From the NCBI GenBank assembly GCA_016207035.1, contig JACQQJ010000079.1, positions 1 through 35,034 of the forward strand: a stretch of 35,034 bases of DNA, given 5' to 3'. The notes under the pieces are model-generated. The model had not been told where the DNA came from and did not search any database. It saw only the letters and a program-made list of their open reading frames with translations. This stretch comes from Nitrospinota bacterium (GTDB lineage: Bacteria > Nitrospinota > Nitrospinia > UBA9942). Below, piece by piece: positions 27,595 through 35,034 of this stretch (position 1 is its first letter; the number at the start of each line of letters is the position of its first letter). Made by a program: the position numbers and the translations under genes.

Positions 27595-28514
27595 GGCATC
27601 GCTCCGCTCTCTATAGGTTTTAATCTTGCCAGACAATATATCCCTGTTCCCTGAAGTTTTAGAAATTTTAAAAAGGGTATAAAAAGGGTAGCAATACCTT
27701 TAAAGGTATAATCTTTTACCTGCATTAAGACTGCTGCATAATTTATAAGTTTCTCATTATGAGAGGTCATACCTTTTTGAATTGTACTGTAGGCAATTCT
27801 AAATCGAATTTTACCTTTTAAAAACCTTTCAATATCTTCTGTATCGAGAGATTGAATTACCATTTTAACTATTTCAAAGCCGTGTCTCTCAAAAAAGCGG
27901 GATATGGAAGAGCTATTCCATCGGGTCAGGTGGTGGGGTGGATAGTCACCTTCTCCCATCCATTCTAAAAATCTTTCCCTGTTAGGTACGCTTAAAGCGA
28001 TATACCCTTCTGGTTTAAGGCAGCTTTTCAGCAGTCTTATAAAACTATTGGGATCGTCCAGATGCTCTAATACTTCAAAAAAAGTAATAACATCAAATTT
28101 TTTATTCGGATGGGAAGTTATAAAATCTTCTAAACTGACAGGATAAACCTCGTCAAATCTAAATCGCTCTTTTGCTGCTCCAATCATCTCTCTGCTAAAA
28201 TCTATTCCAGTAACTGTGTAACCCATCTTCTGCGCTTCATGAAGAAAGAGTCCGGGGCCACATCCTATATCTAAAAGATAATTACCATTTACCTTCCTGT
28301 CGTGCAGAAACTGTTTGTGACGCCACTCTAATTTCTGACCGAAAATCCTCCAAAAAGTATAATCCTCGGATTCTTCATACCATCCTGAGCCAGGATTTCT
28401 CATCGGGTCAGAGAATACCACATCGCATACAGAGCAGTTATAGAACTTATAGTCCTTCCATACTTCAACAAGATTTAATCCGCTTCTTTCACAGCAGATA
28501 GGACACTGTATCAT
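27591..28514 (-). CDS. SAM-dependent methyltransferase with N-terminal Cys4 zinc-binding motif
   Basis: CPICCERSG...YNCSVCDVVFSDP; LLDIGCGPGLFLHEAQKMGYTVTGIDFSREMIGAAKERF..FDVITFFEVLEHLDDPNSFIRLL. Confidence 0.92.
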   Translation of the reverse strand: MIQCPICCERSGLNLVEVWKDYKFYNCSVCDVVFSDPMRNPGSGWYEESEDYTFWRIFGQKLEWRHKQFLHDRKVNGNYLLDIGCGPGLFLHEAQKMGYTVTGIDFSREMIGAAKERFRFDEVYPVSLEDFITSHPNKKFDVITFFEVLEHLDDPNSFIRLLKSCLKPEGYIALSVPNRERFLEWMGEGDYPPHHLTRWNSSSISRFFERHGFEIVKMVIQSLDTEDIERFLKGKIRFRIAYSTIQKGMTSHNEKLINYAAVLMQVKDYTFKGIATLFIPFLKFLKLQGTGIYCLARLKPIESGAMP

Positions 28515-28530
28515 GCTCTCTTTTTAAATT

Positions 28531-29928
28531 TCAATAATCCTTGTATGTGTAACGGTCTTTTTTAATTCCAATAACACCTTTAAATACTCTACTGATGTAT
28601 TTCGCTATCTTTTTTTCCTTTGACAGGACAAACCATGTAAGAAAGCTGAGAATCTTGAGAGTCCCCTGCACCTTTTTACTGCTGAGTACAATTAAAAATG
28701 CCCACCACTGTAATTTCTCGGCCGAGTGCTCGACCGTGAAAAATGGTGGAGTCCTTTCAGTCAACCAGTAATCATCTGTGATAAAACCTCTTTCATTGGC
28801 TATTTCAAAAAGCTGAGTCCCGGGGTATATTTCTGCAACTGCCACTGAAGGTACATCCAGTTCCAACCTCCTAACCAACTGAATCGTTTCATATACTGAC
28901 TCTCTATCCTCTCCAGGATTGCCCACCATCAGGTATACGCCTCTTGATAGCTTGAATTCCTTGAGGAGATCAAATGCATTGATTATCTGTTCAATCGTAA
29001 TCTTCTTCCCGATTGTTTTGAGAATCCTCGGTGAACCGGATTCAATACCTAATGCAATATGGTCACAGCCGCTTTTTATCATCCATTCAAGCTGCTCCTT
29101 GTCAAAGGTATTCACTCTCGTACTGCAACTCCACTTTATCTTTAGCCCCCTGTTCAGCATTTCTTTGCACAACTCGGTCGTACGCCTCTTTTGCAAGGTA
29201 AACTCATCATCGAGAAAACACACATATTTAATACCGTAATCTCTTAAAAGCATTTCAATCTCATCAACCACATTCTTTGCGCTCCTTGCCCGCCATGACC
29301 TTCCCCAGAATTCTGTTGTAGAACAGAATTGACATCCGAAAGGGCAACCGCGGCTTGCTATCATGTATGCCTTGCCGGTTTGAATCAGATAATCCTTATA
29401 TAAGTCATGGGCTGGAAAGGGAATTGTATCAAGGTTCTTTACGAAAGGTCTTTTTCCCATAATAAATACTTCACCATCCTTTTTGAAAGCGATTCCTTTA
29501 ACATCATCCAGAGGTGCATTAACCTTGAATGCATTGAGTAGCTCTACAATCGTTCTATCCCCCTCACCAATACATACAACATCAACAGGTGTGTTAGACA
29601 ATATCTGCTGGTACATAAAGGAAGGGTGCATTCCACCCATTACAACCTTGATAGACGGGTTAAATTCCTTTACTATTTGAGCAATCTTGAACCCTGCAAT
29701 ACGATTTATTGTAAAACAGCTTAGTAAAACAACATCAGGCTTAAAATCTTTTAAAGCTTCAAAGGTTAAACCTATTGTTTCAGTCCATTGCATATTGAAA
29801 TAGTTACGGAATTGAATATCAAAATACCCGTTAGCCCTTAGCACAGACACGAGGTATGGTATGCCCAGGATATATTCTCGCCTATTTTCAGGCGTGGAAG
29901 AAGATGGATTTATTAATAAGATCTTCAT
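28531..29928 (-). CDS. B12-binding-domain radical SAM protein
   Basis: MKILLINPSSS..GIPYLVSVLRANGY..MGGMHPSFMYQQIL..DVVCIGEGDRTIVELLNAF..IASRGCPFGCQFCSTTEFWGRSWRARS (CxxxCxxC). Confidence 0.93.
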   Translation of the reverse strand: MKILLINPSSSTPENRREYILGIPYLVSVLRANGYFDIQFRNYFNMQWTETIGLTFEALKDFKPDVVLLSCFTINRIAGFKIAQIVKEFNPSIKVVMGGMHPSFMYQQILSNTPVDVVCIGEGDRTIVELLNAFKVNAPLDDVKGIAFKKDGEVFIMGKRPFVKNLDTIPFPAHDLYKDYLIQTGKAYMIASRGCPFGCQFCSTTEFWGRSWRARSAKNVVDEIEMLLRDYGIKYVCFLDDEFTLQKRRTTELCKEMLNRGLKIKWSCSTRVNTFDKEQLEWMIKSGCDHIALGIESGSPRILKTIGKKITIEQIINAFDLLKEFKLSRGVYLMVGNPGEDRESVYETIQLVRRLELDVPSVAVAEIYPGTQLFEIANERGFITDDYWLTERTPPFFTVEHSAEKLQWWAFLIVLSSKKVQGTLKILSFLTWFVLSKEKKIAKYISRVFKGVIGIKKDRYTYKDY

Positions 29929-29995
29929 CTGTACTGCCCTTTACCATATCACTGCAATAGAGACCTTCATATGACGATCTCATATCCACTATGGA

Positions 29996-31525
29996 TTAAA
30001 ATTTTTGATTAAAGGTACCTCGAAGATTTAAGACATACTCTGCTTCTTTGACCTTCAGTGCATAAGAGATGGCAATATAGATTGCAGACCCTATCATTGC
30101 TGCCATTAGTAGATTTAACGTCAAGGCGATGCTTGAAAAATTGCCTGCATATTCCTTTGTGACTGCAATAAAACCTGTACTTACGAGACCCATAATAGTT
30201 GCTGCTAAAAGGTGTTTGAAAAAGACTTTTAACATAGGTGATAGAAGAGGGGTTTTAAGTCTCCTTCCAAGGGAAAAAGCAAGGACAAGCATGTGAGCTG
30301 TGGATGTGATTGAAAAGGTCAGCGGTATTCCTGCAAATCCAAATATCCTGCTTAAGGAAAGTATTAATACGATATTCAGTAATATGATAAGAATACCAAT
30401 AACAGATAATTTCTTGATATCTTTCAATGCGTAAAAGACCCTGCTCATTACCGTAACTGCAACCAGTCCAAGTAGTCCAAACACATAAAAAAGGATCGCC
30501 GTTGAGGTCAGTTCAGTAGACTGAGAAGTAAACTCACCTCTTTCAAATAGAAGCTTCACCAAAGGTGTTCTAAAAATCAATATCCCTACAATAACAGGTG
30601 TTATAAAGAAGGAGACAAATCTCAATCCCTTAAATGCATGTTCCCTTAAGCTATTAAGATCACCAACTGCCGCATATCTGGAGTAAGCTGGTAAAATTAC
30701 AGTCAATCCAGCCAATATAAACAAGTTTAAAGGGATATTTATAAGTCTGAATGCGTAGTTCAGTGCTGCGATACTCCCCTCCGGAAAACCTGCTGCTACA
30801 CTTCTCTCTATAAGTATGTTTGCATAATTTACAACTGTAGCAGCAATAATTGGAAGAAAAAGTATCCCCATTTCTTTCAAAACAGGGTCACTCATATTTA
30901 TATGCAATGAATACCCCAACCCTTCTTTATAAGATAACAAAATCAAAGAAAAAATAAAGAAAACGTTTCCCACTATAAACCCCAGGGGTAAAGAGTAAAT
31001 ATCTAAACTATTTTTTAGAAGTGTTAAAAAAACAATGATAAAAGCAAAATTAAAGAACTTTCCCAATGCAGGCAATGCAAAGCGGTTGTGGGCATTCAGA
31101 CGACATGACATTGTTATCGCTAAAGGCATTGTTATTACTAAGATTAACAGCAATCTGGTTATTATAACAGTTAACTCTCTTGCCTCTGAAGAGAAACGCC
31201 CTGCTATTAATTTAATTAAATAAGGTGATAGCACAAAGGTAACAATTGCAATAAAAGAAAGAATAAGGATAGAGATGTTAATAACGGCACTGAAAATACT
31301 ATCGGCTTTACCATCCCTTTGTTTGACTATATAAGTAGGGATGAAGATCGCATTTATTCCAGCAATAAAAAGGTCGTAGAGTATCGTTGGTATGACTAAG
31401 GCAAGAAAATAAGCATCTGCCTTCCAGTTGGTGCCAAAATTGTTTGCAATAAGAATTTCTACAATAAAGCCCAATAACTGTCCTAGGAAAGTAAAAATTA
31501 CAGTGATACTGATTGCCTTAATCAT
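29996..31525 (-). CDS. murJ: MurJ/MviN-family lipid-linked oligosaccharide flippase
   Basis: Polytopic; FLGQLLGFIVEILIANNFGTNWKADAYFLALVIPTILYDLFIAGINAIFIPTY and LLFERGEFTSQSTELTSTAILFYVFGLLGLVAVTVMSRVFYALKD. Confidence 0.88.
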   Translation of the reverse strand: MIKAISITVIFTFLGQLLGFIVEILIANNFGTNWKADAYFLALVIPTILYDLFIAGINAIFIPTYIVKQRDGKADSIFSAVINISILILSFIAIVTFVLSPYLIKLIAGRFSSEARELTVIITRLLLILVITMPLAITMSCRLNAHNRFALPALGKFFNFAFIIVFLTLLKNSLDIYSLPLGFIVGNVFFIFSLILLSYKEGLGYSLHINMSDPVLKEMGILFLPIIAATVVNYANILIERSVAAGFPEGSIAALNYAFRLINIPLNLFILAGLTVILPAYSRYAAVGDLNSLREHAFKGLRFVSFFITPVIVGILIFRTPLVKLLFERGEFTSQSTELTSTAILFYVFGLLGLVAVTVMSRVFYALKDIKKLSVIGILIILLNIVLILSLSRIFGFAGIPLTFSITSTAHMLVLAFSLGRRLKTPLLSPMLKVFFKHLLAATIMGLVSTGFIAVTKEYAGNFSSIALTLNLLMAAMIGSAIYIAISYALKVKEAEYVLNLRGTFNQKF

Positions 31526-31682
31526 TTTCCCGTTAAAGGCACTTTGAAAATACCTCCCTTGAAGTCCCTTAGAAGCTCAAAGGAAGACTTAATACTCTTT
31601 TTGTTGAAAGCCTAATTTTCCCTTTTTCTTTTGATTTAAGACAGTAAGAATGTTCCTGATTAAATAGGGGTGAAAAACATAA

Positions 31683-32240
31683 TCAGCATGTAAGATGTAA
31701 AGTTGCTACTACCTTCTGTGGATCACAAAGTCTATTGAAAGTCTTACATGCCTCTTCAGTTCTCTCTTCTATAAGCCTGATTCCTCTGGAATTGAAGTAA
31801 TCCCTTACCTCTTTGAGAACCTTCATCATCCCGGACGCGCCTGTGCCAATAATTAACAACCCACCTCCCCTCTCCCCTCCTTCAGAAGGAGGGCGGGGCA
31901 TCCATCCAGTGGATGGGTCGGGGGAGGTCAAAACATCCTTTAAATCATCGAGACGGAGGACATGGCCCTCTTTTCTCCACCAGTTTGATATTACCCTGTT
32001 ATTAAGTATTATGACATCAGAGGTATATCTTTTCCCCCCTATTACAATGTTTCCAAAACTATAAGAATCAATTTTAATTCTCTTTTCAGCGATCTCCTGT
32101 ACTTCAACCTTGTATTTATTATAGCATTCATAGCATATCTTCCCCATTTCAGTCTCCATCTTCATAAATTCTTCTTTAGCCCCAAGATACCTTCTGCATT
32201 TAAAACAATTATATTGTGAGCTTGTCGAGCCGATTGACAT
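31683..32240 (-). CDS. Mth938-like domain protein with N-terminal CxxC...CxxC motif and an in-frame palindromic insertion
   Basis: IDSYSFGNIVIGGKRYTSDVIILNNRVISNWWRKEGHVLRLDDLKDVL..LLIIGTGASGMMKVLKEVRDYFNSRGIRLIEERTEEACKTFNRLCDPQKVVATLHLTC. Start may be Met 32240 or the upstream Met at 32267. Confidence 0.8.
   Translation of the reverse strand: MSIGSTSSQYNCFKCRRYLGAKEEFMKMETEMGKICYECYNKYKVEVQEIAEKRIKIDSYSFGNIVIGGKRYTSDVIILNNRVISNWWRKEGHVLRLDDLKDVLTSPDPSTGWMPRPPSEGGERGGGLLIIGTGASGMMKVLKEVRDYFNSRGIRLIEERTEEACKTFNRLCDPQKVVATLHLTC
31863..31928. repeat. 66-bp palindromic element inserted in frame in the Mth938-like CDS
   Basis: Terminal inverted repeats ACCTCCCC/GGGGAGGT, inner palindromes CCCTCCTTC-A-GAAGGAGGG (31875-31893) and CCATCCA-G-TGGATGG (31902-31916). 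Exactly 22 codons in phase. Confidence 0.88.
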
Positions 32241-32283
32241 GTTAGATATTATAATGCAAAATACCATTTAGGGGTAAATAAAA

Positions 32284-33576
32284 ATGGGGCATATACGATA
32301 TACCTATAAAAAGAGATGGATTGTATTTTGTATCTCTCTGATAGATTCAATAGGCTACTTTGTTGCAAATATCCTTAAAAGGTTTAAAAAGCCACATCCA
32401 GCACCAGATTGTATAAAGAATATATTGATCTTTAAATTAGACCATATAGGTGATGTCCTTATGGTTACCCCTGCACTGAAGTTTTTAAAATCGGGGTATA
32501 GAGGTGCATCTATAACTGTAGTTGTTGGTTCCTGGAGTAAAGATATTTTAAAGGATAATCCTGATGTTGATGAAATACTGGTATACGATGCATACTGGTT
32601 TAACAGAAATAAAGGCAAGAAATTTAATATGAAAAAGACATGGAGATTTATACAGGAGATGAAGAGAAAGAAATTTGATATCTTTTATTCCTTTCGTGGT
32701 GATTTTATGGGAATTCTTATCGGTGCAATTCTACGGATACCGATTAGGATAGGATTCAACAATGGTGGCGGTAGTTTTCTTTTGACTAACTCCCTTACCC
32801 CTTTAGAGAATGCCCATCAGATAGAACAGTTTTTATATGCAGCAAGAGAGAATAGCTTCAATATTCAATTTTGCCCTGGAGATAAAGATTCCCGATCATA
32901 TTCATATGCTGAGAAAAGGGACAATATTGGCGAAGAGAATCTCATGCGGATAGTAATTGCAGGAGAAGAGAGGAGATTTGCTGATACCTTTATAAAGCAA
33001 TACAGCATGCAATCCTCCTGGCATCCTTTTAAACAAGGGGCGGATGGGGGGATTTTTGTTGGATTTCATATGGGAGCCGGTTACTCCTCTAAATTGTGGA
33101 TACCGGAAAAATATGGAATATTAATAAAAAGGCTTCATGAAGATTTCGGGATCCGTGCCATACTGGTTGGGGGAGAGGAGGACGAGGTGATTATCAAGAG
33201 AATTCAAAATATAATCTTGGATACAGGCTCAATGAATTCTGCAGGAAGGACAAATATAAAAGAGACTACAGCTCTTATTGAGAAATGCAGGTTATTTATA
33301 GGGAATGATTCAGCACCAGTCCATATTGCAGCAGCGGTGGGTGTCCCTGTCATAGTTATTTTCAGTGCTGCCAATAATCCTGCTGGATGGAAACCTTTTG
33401 GAAAAGATGTCATTTGTATTACAAAGGATGTCCCCTGCAGATCCTGTGAAAAATCTGAATGTGTAGATACAAAATGTATGCGTATGGTAACAGTGGATGA
33501 GGTATACGATAAGGCAAAGGAGATTTTAAAGCGAACAGGTGAACAAAAATTAAAATTGAAGCAAAGGATTCAATAG
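32284..33576 (+). CDS. GT9 (ADP-heptose:LPS heptosyltransferase-like) glycosyltransferase
   Basis: ILIFKLDHIGDVLMVTPALKFLKSGY..VGFHMGAGYSSKLWIPEKY..LFIGNDSAPVHIAAAVGVPVIVIFSAANNPAGWKPFG. Confidence 0.93.
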   Translation: MGHIRYTYKKRWIVFCISLIDSIGYFVANILKRFKKPHPAPDCIKNILIFKLDHIGDVLMVTPALKFLKSGYRGASITVVVGSWSKDILKDNPDVDEILVYDAYWFNRNKGKKFNMKKTWRFIQEMKRKKFDIFYSFRGDFMGILIGAILRIPIRIGFNNGGGSFLLTNSLTPLENAHQIEQFLYAARENSFNIQFCPGDKDSRSYSYAEKRDNIGEENLMRIVIAGEERRFADTFIKQYSMQSSWHPFKQGADGGIFVGFHMGAGYSSKLWIPEKYGILIKRLHEDFGIRAILVGGEEDEVIIKRIQNIILDTGSMNSAGRTNIKETTALIEKCRLFIGNDSAPVHIAAAVGVPVIVIFSAANNPAGWKPFGKDVICITKDVPCRSCEKSECVDTKCMRMVTVDEVYDKAKEILKRTGEQKLKLKQRIQ

Positions 33577-33617
33577 ATTTTCTCAGATGATAGGTTTCCT
33601 GTCATTCTCTCATAACG

Positions 33618-34715
33618 ATGAATATATTCTTGGATGCCAGATTTTATAAGCGTTCTGGCATAGGGAGATACATAGAAGGTCTTTACAGGGGGGTTATTGA
33701 TTATAAACCAGAGATAAAGATTATTGCAGCAGGGAATGGTCAGCTTCTCTCAGAAGGACTTTTTAGAAGACAGATGGTATTTCCCTTTGATGCCCCTGTA
33801 TATTCTTTGAGCGAGCAGATTGAGGGTAGCTTGTTGGTAAGGAAATTTGGGCGTATGGCTAATGTCTTTCACTTCCCCCATTATAATGCCCCCTGGTTTT
33901 TACCAGAGAATAGTGTTGTGACTGTGCATGATCTTACACAATTCCTCTTTCCAGAGTTTTTTGGCAGGTTGAGAAGGTGCTTAGCTCCTCTTGTATTAAG
34001 AAACACCTTAAAGAAAGCGGGAAGGATTATAACAGTTTCAGAGTCAACTGCAAAAGATATTACCGATTATTATCCTGAAATTGTTGATAAGATCAGGGTA
34101 ATACATAATGGCATTTCTTATGATTTTAAACCGTTACCAGAAGATAAAGTTATTGCATTTAAAAAGGATAAAGGGGTTGAGGGTTATATCATGTATGTAG
34201 GTAATAGAAAGCCACACAAAAATATAAAAAGGTTGATAGAGGCCTTCTCCAAAATCAGAATTCAGCATCACAATCTGAAGCTTATAATAGTTGGAGAAAA
34301 ATTCTCTGATATTGACGAGGTTGATGAATGGATAGACAGGCTTGATTTAAGAGATGATATTATTGAGATAGAAAGGGTATCTCAAGAAGAATTGCGTGGA
34401 TATTATTGTGGTGCCATAGCACTTGTCCATCCATCGTTATATGAAGGTTTTGGGTTTCCACCCCTTGAGGCAATGGCATGTGGTATACCTGTAATTGTTT
34501 CAAATACATCCTCTCTTCCTGAGGTCTGCGGGGATGCTGCCATATATTTTGACCCTTATAATGTTTCCGATATGGTAGAGAAGATTAATCTTGTTTTGGA
34601 AAATGATGGCTTGAGGATAACCCTTGTCGAAAAAGGATTTAACCGTGTTCGCTCATTTTCATGGCAGAGGAGCGCAGAAGAGACTATAAATGTCTTTAAA
34701 GAGATTTCAATCTAA
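33618..34715 (+). CDS. GT4-type glycosyltransferase
   Basis: [115 protein letters not shown]. Confidence 0.95.
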   Translation: MNIFLDARFYKRSGIGRYIEGLYRGVIDYKPEIKIIAAGNGQLLSEGLFRRQMVFPFDAPVYSLSEQIEGSLLVRKFGRMANVFHFPHYNAPWFLPENSVVTVHDLTQFLFPEFFGRLRRCLAPLVLRNTLKKAGRIITVSESTAKDITDYYPEIVDKIRVIHNGISYDFKPLPEDKVIAFKKDKGVEGYIMYVGNRKPHKNIKRLIEAFSKIRIQHHNLKLIIVGEKFSDIDEVDEWIDRLDLRDDIIEIERVSQEELRGYYCGAIALVHPSLYEGFGFPPLEAMACGIPVIVSNTSSLPEVCGDAAIYFDPYNVSDMVEKINLVLENDGLRITLVEKGFNRVRSFSWQRSAEETINVFKEISI

Positions 34716-34736
34716 GGGAAAAGGGGACGGTTGTTC

Positions 34737-35034
34737 ATGCTCAGTAATGAGGAAAAGATATTGAAAGAGCGTGGTAATTTCTGGCTGAGGTTTTTAGACC
34801 GCTATGTGGGTATACCATTTCTCTGTTTTCTTTCGCTATTTAAGGGCATTAAAAAAAGATCAGGGTATAGGATAGAAAATGTCCTTGTTATCAAGATCGG
34901 CGGAATAGGTGATACCCTACTCTTAATACCAATTTTAAAGGCTATAAAAAATACCCATGAAGGGGTTTCATTAACAGTAGTTTGCAGTAAAAATAATTAT
35001 GAAGTTTTAAACCGCCATCAGTTTATAGATAATC
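34737..35034 (+). CDS. GT9 glycosyltransferase, 3' truncated by the window edge
   Basis: MLSNEEKILKERGNFWLRFLDRYVG..YRIENVLVIKIGGIGDTLLLIPILKAIKNTHEGVSLTVVCSKNNYEVLNRH; open to the window end. Confidence 0.8.
   Translation, partial: MLSNEEKILKERGNFWLRFLDRYVGIPFLCFLSLFKGIKKRSGYRIENVLVIKIGGIGDTLLLIPILKAIKNTHEGVSLTVVCSKNNYEVLNRHQFIDN

Noticed and set aside
28919-29680. Plus-strand ORFs (28919-29239, 29483-29680) opposite the radical SAM gene
   Set aside because: Antisense to a gene with intact CxxxCxxC and B12-binding motifs.

Overview
35 kb of a Gram-negative-type bacterial chromosome; taxonomy cannot be fixed from sequence alone. From left to right: (1) a chemotaxis-like operon: 5'-truncated poly-HAMP MCP, CheW, CheY, CheB, CheA, CheC, CheD, then an HD-GYP protein. 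No cheR is visible. (2) Decayed fragments of a RelE-type toxin and a hybrid histidine kinase. (3) The macromolecular-synthesis operon rpsU-yqeY-dnaG-rpoD behind a near-consensus sigma70 promoter. (4) tRNA(CAT) and tRNA-Thr(CGT). (5) A geranylgeranyl-reductase-family FAD protein, a PlsC acyltransferase and a GAF/HD-GYP protein. (6) A putative Fur-controlled module: DUF2325, porin, FMN-binding protein, PepSY-like membrane protein. (7) A surface-polysaccharide/LPS cluster of GT2, GT4 and GT9 enzymes, a methyltransferase, a B12-radical SAM protein and MurJ, with an embedded Mth938-domain protein. The most unusual signals are: (a) several families of short palindromic repeats that punctuate the che operon and also appear in frame inside coding sequences. 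The clearest is a 66-bp/22-codon insert with perfect 8-bp terminal inverted repeats in the Mth938-like gene. A 27-nt core of it recurs, nested in another repeat, upstream of cheA. Two copies of another family sit in one GT4 gene and are read in different frames. (b) The MCP's 11 x 276-bp array of HAMP units, which resembles fungal group III (Nik1/Os-1) kinases. (c) The compact Fur-box-driven porin/flavoprotein/PepSY module.
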